DNA from: AV69 sp963742315
GTDB taxonomy: Bacteria; Verrucomicrobiota; Verrucomicrobiia; Chthoniobacterales; UBA10450
DNA: 64,000 bases
Assembly: GCA_963742315.1 (NCBI GenBank)
Contig: CAVULE010000003.1
Coordinates: forward strand, 868,001 to 932,000
Reading direction: 5' to 3'
This document shows, piece after piece, positions 1 through 8,841 of the stretch (positions are counted from its first letter, which is position 1; every line of letters starts with the position of its first letter). Below the pieces are notes generated by a model that was not told where the DNA came from, searched no databases, and worked only from the letters and a program-made list of their open reading frames with translations. Both the position numbers and the translations under genes were made by a program.

Positions 1-292
1 AAATAAGCTGGACACCGGCGAACGTTGGCGCGCATCCTTCGGCCAAATAAATCTGAATCGATCTAGGGATTTTTCCTCCCGGTTGTCCCTCCACCTTTGC
101 AGGTTTGCAGTTCCAACGAAACGCTAACCGGGAACAGAAGGAAACTTCCAATGAATCGTTCGGCTCCTGAGCGCGGAAGTGGCACGACAGTTGTCGTGAC
201 ACGTTAAAAAGGTTAAATGGTTACAAAGCCAAACGATACCTCTCAAACTGTCACTCCTTACCGATTTAACAATTTGACACTTTAACGATTCA
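1..292. other. Upstream stretch without a supportable gene
   Basis: No reading frame here resembles a protein. The last 90 bases are AT-rich and contain several short variants of a motif like GATTTAAC or TTTAACGATT (about 210-292). The same motif recurs before the SDR gene (17550-17580), before gspF (43860-43945) and near 56490-56515. It looks like a dispersed AT-rich spacer repeat that may carry the ispD promoter, but no clear -10/-35 pair can be fixed. Confidence 0.4.
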
Positions 293-982
293 ATGATGCT
301 AGGCGCCATCATCGTCGCTGCCGGGGGTAGCAAGCGAGCTGGTTTTGACAAGCTCATGGTCAAAATCGCCGGCCGTTCGGTCATTCAACATACCCTGACC
401 GCATTCGAAAAGGCGATCTGTGTAAACGACATTCTCGTGGTATCTCGCGATACCATAACGATGCGGCATTTGATCGTAAAAACGAATCTCAGGAAGATCC
501 GCCGGGTAGTTCGTGGCGGTGTGCTCAGACAGGATTCGGTCCGGATTGGACTGGAGGCCCTCGAGAAAGAGGTCGAGTTCGTCGCCGTGCACGACGCGGC
601 CCGCCCGTTGATTACTTCTCGCGAGATCGAACGGGTCTTCGCGGCGGCGCGGAAACACGGGGCGGCAGCATTAGCTGCACCCATCACGGATGCCTTAAAG
701 CTTGCCGACGTAAATCAGAGGGTGATCGGCTCGATCGGCCGGCAAAACGTCTTTGCGATGCAGACGCCGCAGATTTTTCGCCGCGAACTGCTAATCCAGG
801 CCTACGAGCAAGTGAGAAAGGAGTCGTTGATCGTCACCGATGAGGTCTCGACGATTGAACAAATCGGGGGAAAAGTTGTGATTGTGCCGGCGGAGGATCA
901 CAATTTTAAGATCACCGTCGCGAGCGATCTGCCGGTCGCGGAGTTTATTTTGAAACAACGTGCTTTAGCGTCAAAACTCTAG
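293..982 (+). CDS. ispD: 2-C-methyl-D-erythritol 4-phosphate cytidylyltransferase
   Basis: IspD couples MEP to CTP to give CDP-methylerythritol, the third step of the non-mevalonate isoprenoid pathway, in the cytoplasm. The 229-residue product has the usual family length. Visible motifs are the nucleotide-binding loop AAGGSKR (about residues 9-15), HDAARP (100-105), TDALK (132-136), QTPQ (157-160), TDE (182-184) and NFKIT (204-208). The loop has Ser-Lys where many homologues have Gly-x-Gly, a mild variant. Two adjacent ATGs (293 and 296) are equally possible starts. The gene stands alone: no ispF follows, and the next feature is a truncated MATE gene 33 bases downstream. The fold assignment is firm. 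Confidence 0.95.
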   Translation: MMLGAIIVAAGGSKRAGFDKLMVKIAGRSVIQHTLTAFEKAICVNDILVVSRDTITMRHLIVKTNLRKIRRVVRGGVLRQDSVRIGLEALEKEVEFVAVHDAARPLITSREIERVFAAARKHGAAALAAPITDALKLADVNQRVIGSIGRQNVFAMQTPQIFRRELLIQAYEQVRKESLIVTDEVSTIEQIGGKVVIVPAEDHNFKITVASDLPVAEFILKQRALASKL

Positions 983-1014
983 ACCGGCGACTGTTTAGCC
1001 CGAATTGTAGCAGC

Positions 1015-1997
1015 AGGGTTGGGCATCTTTAGTTCAGTTTCCATTAGTAGCCCTAGGATCGGCTTTGCGCGCGACGGGCATTATCACGCCGACTGTCAGC
1101 TTGCAGGTTCTCAGTGTCGTCCTGAATATGATCCTGGCACCGTTGCTGATCTTTGGTATTGGACCCCGGCCCAGGCTCGGCGTTACCGACGCCGCGCTCG
1201 CTACGTTTATCTCCATCCTCGTGGCCGATGTTTTGCTGATACTTTATTTCGAAAGAAGCTATCACTATCTCCAGTTCCGTTTCGCGCAGTTCCGTCCGCA
1301 AACCAGGATGTGGAACAGCCTGTTTCGCATTGGATTGCTTGCCGGCGCGGAGTTCATTCTAATTTCGGTCTATATCATGATTGTCTATGGTATCATTCGC
1401 GGGTTTGGTGCAGCAGCCCAGGCCGGATTCGGAGTAGCTGCCCGCGCCATGCAGGCGTTATTTCTTCCAGTAGTTGCCCTAAGCTTTGCCGTAGCTCCTG
1501 TAGTTGGTCAAAATTTTGACGGATGCCGCGGTGATCGCGTTCGTCATTCGATCTACTCCGCTATTGGAATTGGTTCGGTCCTGATGCTGTTGCTTACTAT
1601 TGTCTCGCAGTTTTCTTCTGTGGCCATGATTCGCGCGTTTTCGCGCGACCCAGCGGTTATCGCCTTTGGCGGCGATTATCTTAGAATCGTGTCTTTTAAT
1701 TTCATTGCCGCCGGAATTGCTTTTACTACCTCAAGCGCTTTTCAGGGAATTGGTAACACCTTTCCACCGCTAATAAGCTCGATGACGCGCTTACTTCTGT
1801 TGGTTTTGCCGGCTACGTTGCTTTCGGTCCGGCCCGGATTTCAAATCCGCTATGTCTGGTACTTGTCGGTTGGCTCGATCTGCTTCCAAGCTTGTTGCAA
1901 TCTCCTGCTGCTCCAGCGCGAGTTGCAGCGTAAGTTTCTGTTCCCAAAGAACTTCCAGGAGGGAATTGCCGATCCGGGCGGCACAGTTGCCAGCTAA
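1015..1997 (+). pseudogene. MATE-family efflux transporter, 5'-truncated copy
   Basis: This open frame encodes about the C-terminal 310 residues of a MATE (NorM/DinF-like) multidrug/sodium antiporter. It begins in the middle of the protein. Similarity to the second copy on the minus strand (20146-21538) starts near base 1018 and runs to the stop codon, so the N-terminal ~140 residues, including the first membrane helices, are missing. Upstream of about 1015 the two copies share nothing. A TTG at 1065 could start translation, but the product would lack half the transporter. A one-base difference near 1030 also puts the first homologous codons out of frame. From there on the frame is clean with conserved membrane helices, so the truncation may be recent. 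A non-functional remnant is most likely. Confidence 0.75.
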
Positions 1998-2045
1998 GTC
2001 ACCCTTGGATTAGGCTTGTCGACGCGGTGGTAGTGATGGTAAAGT

Positions 2046-2633
2046 ATGGAAATTATGGCCCATCAATTTGAACAACCAATAAGAAATGAGGTAGGCGACG
2101 GGGCCAATAGCAGGATTGACGAGGCCAGCAAGGTCGAGCGCATTCGCGAAATTCTTTTCGGATCGCAGATGCGCGATTACGATGAGCGTTTTCAGCGGCT
2201 GGAAGAGCATCTGGCCCGGGAAGCGAGCGAAGTAGGGGCGGAGACGCAAAAGCGGCTGGACGCGCTGGAGCGTTTCATCAAGGGCGAGGTGGATTCAATT
2301 AAGAGCCGGGCCGCCATCGAACATGGTGAGCGCTGCAATGCGACCGATAAACTCGGGCGCGACCTGGCGGAAACCGCGAGGACTTTGGATACCCAGATTA
2401 ATAATCTTAACGGACAAACCGCCAAAAGCCTTGGCGAACTACGCGAGCTCCTGCTGGAGCAATCCAAAATGTTGAGCGCGGAAATAAAAGAGAAATACGA
2501 TCAGATGAAATTAGCGCTCGAGCATGAGGCAGCCCAAATCCGCGACGCCATGACGGGTCGTGAAGCTTTGGCCGAAATGCTGAGCGAAATTGCGCTCCGT
2601 TTGAAGAACGAGTTTCGGGTGCCCGGGGTATAG
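2046..2633 (+). CDS. Coiled-coil protein upstream of an OmpA/GTPase pair
   Basis: I do not recognise a named family. The 195-residue product is highly charged and almost wholly helical. From about residue 50 to 185 it has long heptad-like stretches with no Pro and few Gly, typical of an extended coiled coil. It has no signal peptide or membrane segment. ATG 2046 and ATG 2055 are both possible starts. It ends 14 bases before the OmpA/BON gene, which overlaps the following GTPase gene, so the three are probably one operon. By position it may bridge the membrane-anchored OmpA-like protein and the small GTPase. That role is inference. Confidence 0.7.
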   Translation: MEIMAHQFEQPIRNEVGDGANSRIDEASKVERIREILFGSQMRDYDERFQRLEEHLAREASEVGAETQKRLDALERFIKGEVDSIKSRAAIEHGERCNATDKLGRDLAETARTLDTQINNLNGQTAKSLGELRELLLEQSKMLSAEIKEKYDQMKLALEHEAAQIRDAMTGREALAEMLSEIALRLKNEFRVPGV

Positions 2634-2647
2634 CCGGTCCTGCCGCT

Positions 2648-4582
2648 ATGCGCGGACCTCCGGGTGATTCAGTCGAAGCTTTCGAGGAGCTTCGCCGCCT
2701 GCTCCTGAGCGGCGAACGGGAACAACTGCGCGATCTGCGCGACCGCCTTAACAACAGGGAACGCCGGTCGAAGGACGTGGCCGGCGTTTTGCCCGAAGCA
2801 GTGAAATTGAGCGGGGAACGCGGCGAGGAACTGGTGCAGGCGTTGCGACCAGCGGTGGAAGGTTCAATCAAGCAGTCGATCGAAAAGAAGCCGGAGACCT
2901 TCGTTGGTGCGCTCCATCCAATTATTGGACCGATGGTGCGCCGATCGATTGCGGAAAGTCTGCGTCGCCTGATGCAGTCGCTCAATCAGACGCTCGAACA
3001 CCCTTTTTCCTGGCGCGGTTTGAAATGGCGCTTCGAAGCCTTGCGCACGGGAAAGAGTTTTGCCGAGGTCGTGATGCTGCGCAGCCTGGTCTATCGCGTT
3101 GAACAACTCTTTTTGATTCATCGCAAGACCAGTCTCTCCCTTCTACACGTGGCCCTCGATCCGGCGATCGCCAAAGACTCCGACATGGTGGCGGGAATGC
3201 TGAGCGCAATTCAGGATTTCGCGCGCGATTCCTTCGCCACTGGTGACGACTCGGCGTTGGAAGAATTTCGTGTTGGTGAATTGCAAGTCTGGATCGCGCC
3301 GGGACAGTACGCTTACCTGGCAGCGGTGATCCGCGGTCATCCGCCGCGCGAATTGCGCTCGGCCCTGGAAGATACGATCGATAGTATTCATGTCTTGAAA
3401 GGCTCGGGCCTGGCAAATTTCCAGGGCGCCGCGGCCTCTTTCGAATCGCTCCGGCCCGAGCTGGAAGCCTGCCTGCGCTCGCAATACGCCGCAGCCAAGA
3501 GAAGCGGCGGGAGGAAGGTGCGTGCCTGGATTGCCGTCACCGCCACCGCGGCATTTCTGACTGCAGGGGTGCTGGTGGCTCTTCGCAACGAAATCCGCTG
3601 GCGACGTTTTGTTCGGCAGCTGAATGTCCAACCCGGCATCGCTGTTACGACCGCGCATAAAGGATGGTTTGGGCCGTCGCAAATTACCGGTTTGCGAGAT
3701 GCCTCGGCTCCCGATGCGGCGAAGATTGCGGGTGCTGCCAAAATTGATCCAGCGCATGTGCAATTCCACTGGAAGCCTTTTTTTGCGCTCGATCCCGCCA
3801 GCGTGGTGCAACGTTTTGATAAACGCTTCGCGCTTCCTTCTAGTGCGCAAGTTTCATCGATGAATGGCGTGCTCACGCTTACCGGTTCTGTGCCTTACGA
3901 CTGGCTCGAACGCGTCCGCCGCGAGGCAAAATTTGTCCCCGGCATTTCCGCTCTCGATGATTCGGCGGTCGCCGTGACCTATGATGCCGATTCCGTCCTG
4001 CAACGCTTTAACGAGAAATTTGATCCGCCGAATACGGTAAGCATCGCACTGGTGCAGAACGTCCTCATTCTTTGGGGCGAAGCATCTCAGCAATGGCTGG
4101 GGCGGGTCCGCTCGGAGGCACCCAAGGTGCCGGGCATCAAGTCGGTGGACGACAGCAAGGCCGTCAACCTCGACGAACGAACGTTTCAGCGGTCGAAATC
4201 CGTTATCGAAAACGCGTTTGTTTATTTCCTTACTAACAAAGATGACATCGCCACCGAAGGGTTTGCCGCATTGTCGCGTTTGCCCGACGAGATTCGCCGC
4301 TGCGAAACGGCCGCCAAACGCATTGGTCTTAACGTTACGCTCGAAATCCTTGGTTATGCCGATGCCGTTGGAGACGAAGCCAAAAATGTCGACCTGAGCC
4401 AGCGCCGCGCCCATAAAGTGGCTGACTTCCTTGGTCTGTGCGGCTTTGAGTCAACGGTTCTGAAACCAATCGGGATGGGACAGGCGGTCAAGCCAACCGA
4501 GGTGGACAAAGTTGTCCCCGAACTATCGCAGCGCCGGGTCTCTTTTGAAGTAGTCGCTCAGCCAGCAACCGCGGCGCGATGA
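2648..4582 (+). CDS. Membrane-anchored OmpA-family protein with BON-like repeats
   Basis: The 644-residue protein has a soluble N-terminal part (1-290) containing a mixed alpha/beta region around 175-260. One membrane helix follows at about 291-312, just after a basic stretch. Two tandem BON-like modules lie at about 375-430 and 440-505. The C-terminus is an OmpA/MotB peptidoglycan-binding domain (about 515-640) with the usual helix carrying DLSQRRAHKVADFL. This layout puts the N-terminus in the cytoplasm and the BON/OmpA part in the periplasm. Its stop overlaps the start of the Ras-like GTPase gene (ATGA at 4579-4582), which implies translational coupling. The cytoplasmic region could be the contact site for that GTPase (inference). 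No convincing ribosome-binding site is visible at the chosen ATG. Confidence 0.85.
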   Translation: MRGPPGDSVEAFEELRRLLLSGEREQLRDLRDRLNNRERRSKDVAGVLPEAVKLSGERGEELVQALRPAVEGSIKQSIEKKPETFVGALHPIIGPMVRRSIAESLRRLMQSLNQTLEHPFSWRGLKWRFEALRTGKSFAEVVMLRSLVYRVEQLFLIHRKTSLSLLHVALDPAIAKDSDMVAGMLSAIQDFARDSFATGDDSALEEFRVGELQVWIAPGQYAYLAAVIRGHPPRELRSALEDTIDSIHVLKGSGLANFQGAAASFESLRPELEACLRSQYAAAKRSGGRKVRAWIAVTATAAFLTAGVLVALRNEIRWRRFVRQLNVQPGIAVTTAHKGWFGPSQITGLRDASAPDAAKIAGAAKIDPAHVQFHWKPFFALDPASVVQRFDKRFALPSSAQVSSMNGVLTLTGSVPYDWLERVRREAKFVPGISALDDSAVAVTYDADSVLQRFNEKFDPPNTVSIALVQNVLILWGEASQQWLGRVRSEAPKVPGIKSVDDSKAVNLDERTFQRSKSVIENAFVYFLTNKDDIATEGFAALSRLPDEIRRCETAAKRIGLNVTLEILGYADAVGDEAKNVDLSQRRAHKVADFLGLCGFESTVLKPIGMGQAVKPTEVDKVVPELSQRRVSFEVVAQPATAAR

Positions 4583-4976
4583 TTCAAAAGACAGTCTGCA
4601 CGGTTGGAACGTCAGGCGTCGGGAAAACCAGCCTGGTGGCGAAGTTCGTTCACAGTATGTTTTCCGATAAATACCTAACGACAGTTGGGGTAAAGATCGA
4701 TGAGAAGACTGTCGCGGTAGATGGCAACGAGGTAAATTAATGATTTGGGACCTGGCTGGGGACGATGACTATCAGCGGTTGCAAACCTCTTACCTTCGTG
4801 GAACCAGCGGTTATCTTCTGGTCGCCGCTGGCACCCGCCAGATTACCTTGGACCACGCAATCGAAATTCAGGGTCGGGTGACGGAAGCGACCGGGCCTGT
4901 CCCATTTCTTCTGGCTTTAAATAAGGCGGACCTCGCTTCGGAGTGGGAAATTAACGATAGATTGATAACGAGGTAA
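4579..4976 (+). pseudogene. Ras/Rab-like small GTPase, frameshifted and truncated
   Basis: The frame starting at ATG 4579 encodes the P-loop GTSGVGKTS and the switch I threonine (YLTTVGVKI), then stops at 4737-4739. The next frame, opening at ATG 4740, continues directly with WDLAG (G3) and reaches NKAD (G4), then stops at 4974-4976 before any G5/SAK motif. Adding one T near 4736 would join the halves as V-N-L-M-I-W-D, as in bacterial Rab-like GTPases. The C-terminal third is absent in all frames. The halves overlap as TAATG, so coupled translation of two fragments is conceivable, but a split between switch I and WDLAG would not give a normal G domain. Intact relatives hydrolyse GTP as polarity or signalling switches. 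Confidence 0.7.
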
Positions 4977-5131
4977 CTACTCATTCCAGAGCGAGGCGAC
5001 GGTGCCGCAAACGCGACCGACTGATTACATTCGGAATAGGTTGAGTTACTGTTTGGGCCGTAAGGCTATGGTGTTAACCATTATGGTGTTTCCCAACAAG
5101 CGCGGAGGCGAACGATCTGCATTGCCTGTAA

Positions 5132-5655
5132 TTAGGTGTAGCTAACCCAGCGCACGTTGGGTTGATCACGTCTATACAACACGCTTCTTGTGGGCCGAGG
5201 GGTATAATATCTGATCCATTGATTCAGCGTTTCGCGGATTTCTCCAATACACCGAAGCTGGTAAAATAATTCTCTGAGCGTCATCGCGTTGGCCCATTGG
5301 TCTCTTTTGTATGCTGCGACGTGGCTAACTCCCAGTTCTCTGCCGATCTGGCGATAGGACACACCCGCGTAGCGCAATTTTGAGATTTCAAATTCTCGAA
5401 TCGCGCCTGGAGGCCGACTCCGGCCATTCTATCTCTGAGTGGTTTTTTCCTTCGATCTCGGGTGACAAATGGTCGGTAGCCCCACTTGCGTAGCAGCGAC
5501 AGAGGATGGCCGGAACCCTCAGCGGCGCTCACCGCCTGTTCTGACCACCAGTACGCTTCTGCCAGGTTCCTCGGAGGTACTGATCGCGCTCGCCGCGCGG
5601 GGTTTTTCCGCTTCGCGTTCTTCGTTCGCATCTTTAACAACTCTGATAAAGTCAC
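5132..5655 (-). pseudogene. Degenerate transposase-like remnant
   Basis: Two overlapping minus-strand frames (5281-5655 and 5132-5377) look like pieces of one gene. The second carries a helix-turn-helix of the type seen at transposase N-termini (KLRYAGVSYRQIGRELGVSH in spirit, about 5305-5380). It then runs into ETLNQWIRYYTPRP, which resembles the C-terminal tail of IS3/IS481-type integrase cores (YYNxxRPHxxLxY). No DDE core lies between them, so most of the enzyme has been deleted or scrambled. No inverted termini could be found. The stretch from 4977 to 5698 holds nothing else I can support. The assignment is tentative. Confidence 0.35.
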
Positions 5656-5698
5656 ATTCTCTTAGGTACGAATGCCGCCGCTCTGCACATCAACGATT

Positions 5699-6070
5699 TT
5701 AACAGCTATACATGGGGTAAAGATACCGAAACTCCGATGCTTTTCCGCCAGACTCGGCACGACGCCATTCCAGTTTAAAATTTGCGCCAGGAAATTGTGT
5801 GCCACTAAAAATGGCACGAAAGCCGTGGTGCGCGTCCGGGATACTCGCCGTCGCCTTATCAATCAGTGTCTCAATTCCCGCGATGAATGGTTCCTTGCTC
5901 AGCCCAACCGCTGCATCATCGAACACCCACAAGCCTTCGTACTTGTAAGGCACAATCACCATTAGCGAGTTCATTGCATCGTTTTCTTTTCGATTTTCCG
6001 CGCGCAACAAGGCAAAGGCAACGGCCAGCCCAATCCCTGCAAGTCCCATTGCAAACATGATCGATTTCAT
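5699..6070 (-). CDS. DUF6717-like protein, C-terminus probably disrupted
   Basis: The 123-residue product starts with a hydrophobic helix (residues 3-22) that may be a membrane anchor or an artefact of a too-early start. A stretch typical of a conserved uncharacterised family follows: VIVPYKYEGLWVFDDAAVGL, KEPFIAGIETLID and GFRAIFSGTQFPGANFKLEW. As I recall the family, it then continues with a Trp/Cys-rich tail (GNWY…WLCPALF), but here the sequence departs after GG (about residue 108) into an unrelated 14-residue end. A break or insertion at about 5745 is likely, and the gene lies next to a transposase remnant. The family is remembered as DUF6717. Function is unknown. Confidence 0.55.
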   Translation of the reverse strand: MKSIMFAMGLAGIGLAVAFALLRAENRKENDAMNSLMVIVPYKYEGLWVFDDAAVGLSKEPFIAGIETLIDKATASIPDAHHGFRAIFSGTQFPGANFKLEWRRAESGGKASEFRYLYPMYSC

Positions 6071-6131
6071 CGCACGCTGCCCGGGAAAACTTGCACCTCA
6101 CACTCGCTGGCGGCAACTTCGCTGCGCAACT

Positions 6132-6205
6132 GCGCCCGTAGCTCAGCCGGATAGAGCAACGGATTTCTAATCCGTCGGTCGGGTGTTCGAGTCACCCCGG
6201 GCGCG
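6132..6205 (+). tRNA. tRNA-Arg (anticodon UCU)
   Basis: A complete cloverleaf can be drawn. Acceptor stem GCGCCCG (6132-6138) pairs with CGGGCGC (6198-6204). The D arm is GCTC/GAGC (6141-6157). The anticodon stem ACGGA/TCCGT holds loop TTTCTAA with anticodon TCT at 6166-6168. A 5-base variable loop and T arm GGGTG-TTCGAGT-CACCC (6181-6197) follow. The discriminator is G and CCA is not encoded. It reads AGA codons. The flanking gene on the 5' side is a possibly interrupted one, with a transposase remnant beyond it. Confidence 0.97.
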
Positions 6206-6461
6206 CAGCTTTTGACACGGAGACTTTTACGACGGCCGGAGACTGCGGATTTCGCAGGTGTTTTTGCCAGCGACTTGCTCATCGGTGGACAACGGTGTGC
6301 AAATCACATCAAGACGAATGGCTACGGCATGTCCGTGAAACACCCTAGCTCAGCATCATCTTCGCGGTCCTCTTTTGGCGATCGTTAGGACTAAGACCAA
6401 GGTCCTACTAGCGTCCCCGCTGGCAGGCACTCATAATCGCGGGAAAAAGGAGTAAAAAAAT

Positions 6462-6872
6462 ATGAAGATCCAAAATCTGGCAGCGTTTTGCGTTGCCGCC
6501 GCGTCCGCCGTCCTACTGGGGCCTGTGGGCACCGCCAGGGCTGCTGACGAGTGGTTTGTGATGGGCGAGCAGACAATCAATTCCACCGATCCCAGCGTGG
6601 AGATCAAGACCGAAGGGGGTCGATGGCAGAAAGACGTCAAGCAGGTAAAGCTCTCTGTCGAGGGCGCTGACGTAAAAATCACAAGCGTCGTCCTTGGCTG
6701 GGACAATCGCAAGGACGCGACGCTCACCAACCTCGGAACCCTGAAGGCAGGAGGACAGACGGCTGCGACGGATGCTCCGGGACGCAAGGGGCGCCTCACA
6801 TCGGTGAAGGTCCAGTATGAGATCCTCGGGGATAAACCGACGGCCACCGTCAAGATCTTGGGATTTGATTGA
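6462..6872 (+). CDS. Small secreted protein (DUF2541-like beta-sandwich)
   Basis: The 136-residue product has a clear Sec signal peptide: MKIQN, a hydrophobic core, then TARA-AD with cleavage near residue 28. The mature ~108 residues are rich in alternating beta-strand patterns (VKQVKLSVEGADVKITSVVL). They resemble the periplasmic DUF2541/YaaI type of small beta-sandwich protein. No catalytic motif or cysteine is visible. A strong Shine-Dalgarno AAGGAG lies 9 bases before ATG 6462. The gene stands alone between tRNA-Arg and a 290-base spacer. Function is unknown and the family link is weak. Confidence 0.7.
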   Translation: MKIQNLAAFCVAAASAVLLGPVGTARAADEWFVMGEQTINSTDPSVEIKTEGGRWQKDVKQVKLSVEGADVKITSVVLGWDNRKDATLTNLGTLKAGGQTAATDAPGRKGRLTSVKVQYEILGDKPTATVKILGFD

Positions 6873-7113
6873 TCGGGTGCTTAGGGGGAATTGAGACGGG
6901 AGCGCGTCCTGAAAAAGTTGGCGCGGGTTCGGCAGCGTGCCGACGACTTGTAAAACCGAACCCCCGCCTCCGCGCGTCGACGCCGTGACGGAGGTCGATT
7001 TATTTTTTCAGCAAAGATGCGTTGCTATGAACGTGAATCGCGTTCACCACGGCAACGCGCGTGGCAGAGTGTTTTGAAATTTAGAGGTTCTCGCGTTCCC
7101 AAGTTGCGTGTGT

Positions 7114-7160
7114 CAAGCGCCTGTTGTTTAGGTTCGGCGCTTGGCACAAGCGCCTCTACA
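7114..7160 (-). repeat. REP-like palindrome (GTAG type)
   Basis: On the minus strand the sequence reads TGTAGA followed by GGCGCTTG-tgc-CAAGCGCC, a perfect 8-base-pair hairpin with a three-base loop. A third copy of CAAGCGCC at 7114-7121 can pair alternatively. It lies just past the stop of the thioesterase gene, where it could also slow transcription. No U-tract follows, so I do not call it a terminator. The rest of 6873-7165 holds nothing else I can support. Confidence 0.6.
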
Positions 7161-7165
7161 ACCGA

Positions 7166-7630
7166 TTACCAGCGATGAAACGCGGGATGACCTTCCTTCA
7201 CTGCAACGAAGGTGCCGCGGCACGTCGCACAAACTTTTTCGTTTGCGCTCAAGATTCCCTCCACCGTCGCTCGATCATCGGTTGATTCGACAACTTTTGC
7301 CGACAAAAAAACCGGCCCGTTTGAGGGTGTGGGCCGTAACAGTTTGATCGCGTAGTCCGCGGTAACAGTGCAAGGCGGATGGTCTGCGCCAGCTTGGTTC
7401 ATCAAGTGCCAGGCCGCCGTCCAATTGCAGTGGCAATCGAGAAGGGTGCCGATGATTCCGCCGTTCAATACACCCGGGAACGCTTCATATTTGGACTGCG
7501 GAATCCACTCTGCGACGACTTCTTCTCCTTTCGGGAAGCTGGGAATGCGTAAGCCCTGCGCGTTGGCTGGGCCGCAGCCAAAACACGAATTATTAGGCGC
7601 GTATTTTTCCTGGAGCGAGCGTTCCTTCAT
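7166..7630 (-). CDS. PaaI-like hotdog-fold acyl-CoA thioesterase
   Basis: The 154-residue protein has the single hotdog-domain pattern of PaaI-type thioesterases: an N-terminal CFGCGPANAQGL motif (about 16-27), the substrate-loop NGGIIGTLLDCHCNWTAAWH (about 56-75) where family members carry the catalytic Asp/Asn, and a central beta-strand run before ATCRGTF. It would hydrolyse a short- or medium-chain acyl-CoA in the cytoplasm. It lies downstream, on the same strand, of the methylcitrate genes, separated by a REP element. A role in relieving acyl-CoA build-up is plausible, but the substrate cannot be read from sequence. Confidence 0.85.
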   Translation of the reverse strand: MKERSLQEKYAPNNSCFGCGPANAQGLRIPSFPKGEEVVAEWIPQSKYEAFPGVLNGGIIGTLLDCHCNWTAAWHLMNQAGADHPPCTVTADYAIKLLRPTPSNGPVFLSAKVVESTDDRATVEGILSANEKVCATCRGTFVAVKEGHPAFHRW

Positions 7631-7689
7631 TGTAGCGGCGCCCTATCGGCGCCAAAATTAAATAAAGCCAGGCGGTCATAGCCGCTACA
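7631..7689. repeat. REP-like inverted repeat TGTAGCGG…CCGCTACA
   Basis: Outer arms TGTAGCGG (7631) and CCGCTACA (7682-7689) are perfectly complementary. Inside is the palindrome GGCGCC-ctatc-GGCGCC followed by an AT-rich spacer. The GTAG tetranucleotide sits at both outer ends. The inner sequence GGCGCCAAAATTAA recurs at about 28055-28070, so this is a dispersed family. Confidence 0.7.
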
Positions 7690-7698
7690 GTTTCAAAT

Positions 7699-8841
7699 TC
7701 ATGCGCCGTTTTTTGATACGCCTTCGTAAGGACGCGGCGCCGGTCCGGTGTAAAGCGATAGCGGCCTGATCAAACGATTATTGTCATGCTGCTCGACCAC
7801 ATGCGCGCACCAGCCGGCCACGCGCGAGGCGGCAAAGATCGGCGTGTTCAGCGCGGGATCGAATTCCAGCATTGTGAATACCGGCGCGGCGTAAAGATCG
7901 ACATTCGCGCACAAATGTTTTTCGCGCTCCATGGTTTGCTCGAGCTTCTCGCAAATTGGAATCCAGTTTTCTTTGCCGGTGCGCTTGCCCAGGTCGCGCC
8001 CGATCTCGCGCATGACCGGCACGCGCGAATCCCCTTTTTTGTAAACGCGATGACCAAATCCCATGATCTTCGCTTTCTTCGCCAGCTGGTCTTTCAACCA
8101 ACCTTCAGCGCGATCAGGGCTTTTAATTTCGTCGAGCATTCGCATCGATTGTTCATTCGCGCCACCGTGCAACGGGCCTTTTAAGGCGGCGCATGCGCTC
8201 GTCACCGCCGCGTAGATATCCGCCAAAGTCGATGCCGTCACCCGCGCAGCAAAGGTCGAAGCATTGAATTCATGATCGGCGTACAAAATAAGGATCGTGT
8301 CCATCATTTGGATCTGCCAATCCTGCGGAACTTCACCGTGCAGTTTGTAAAATAGATTTCCCGCGATGGTAAGGTCCTCGCGCTCCGGGAGCGGGTGTTC
8401 GCCGTGCGCGATGCGATAACCATCGGTGATCAAGGTCGAAACCTTAGCGATCAATCGGATCGATTTGCGAATGTTGGCCGCATGCGAATGGTCGTTCAGT
8501 TCCGGATCGAACGACCCGAGCATCGACACGCCTGTGCGCAACATGTCCATCGGATGCGCCTCTTTCGGCATTAATCGCAGCGCATCCAGCACCTGCTTCG
8601 GCAGCATGCGGGCCACTGCGATTTCGGAGGTAAACTTACTGAGCTCCTCTACATCCGGCAGTTCGCCGTTAAGCAAGAGATACGCGACTTCCTCGAAGCT
8701 CGCTTTTTCCGCCATCTCGTGGATGTCGTAGCCGCGATACATCAGGCCCGCGTTTGGATCGACCCAGCAGATTTGCGTTTCGCCTGCGATCACGCCGGCG
8801 AGCCCAGGACTGTAAGCTTGTTTGGTTTCTTTAGTTGCCAT
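7699..8841 (-). CDS. prpC: 2-methylcitrate synthase / citrate synthase
   Basis: A 380-residue type II-like citrate synthase with the active-site elements GPLHGGANE (first His), GFGHRVYKKGDSR (second His and the CoA/substrate Arg) and the C-terminal FDPALNTPIFAASRVAGW region. It condenses propionyl-CoA (or acetyl-CoA) with oxaloacetate. Its short length and place directly after prpD and prpB argue for 2-methylcitrate synthase. A housekeeping citrate synthase would not need those partners. The ATG at 8841 is preferred over one at 8880 because GGAGGGAA lies about 10 bases upstream of it. The gene is separated from prpB by 132 bases. Substrate preference is inferred from context. Confidence 0.88.
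   Translation of the reverse strand: MATKETKQAYSPGLAGVIAGETQICWVDPNAGLMYRGYDIHEMAEKASFEEVAYLLLNGELPDVEELSKFTSEIAVARMLPKQVLDALRLMPKEAHPMDMLRTGVSMLGSFDPELNDHSHAANIRKSIRLIAKVSTLITDGYRIAHGEHPLPEREDLTIAGNLFYKLHGEVPQDWQIQMMDTILILYADHEFNASTFAARVTASTLADIYAAVTSACAALKGPLHGGANEQSMRMLDEIKSPDRAEGWLKDQLAKKAKIMGFGHRVYKKGDSRVPVMREIGRDLGKRTGKENWIPICEKLEQTMEREKHLCANVDLYAAPVFTMLEFDPALNTPIFAASRVAGWCAHVVEQHDNNRLIRPLSLYTGPAPRPYEGVSKNGA

Noticed and set aside
1034..1301. Minus-strand frames opposite the MATE remnant
   Set aside because: They are shadows of the homologous plus-strand frame and are not conserved with the second MATE copy.
4733..4745. Coupled translation of a naturally split GTPase through TAATG
   Set aside because: The split falls inside the G domain between switch I and the WDLAG motif, and the C-terminal third is missing. 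A pseudogene is simpler.
6067..6282. Minus-strand frame with GVTRTPDRRIRNPLLYPAEL
   Set aside because: It is the antisense reading of tRNA-Arg, a well-known source of spurious proteins.
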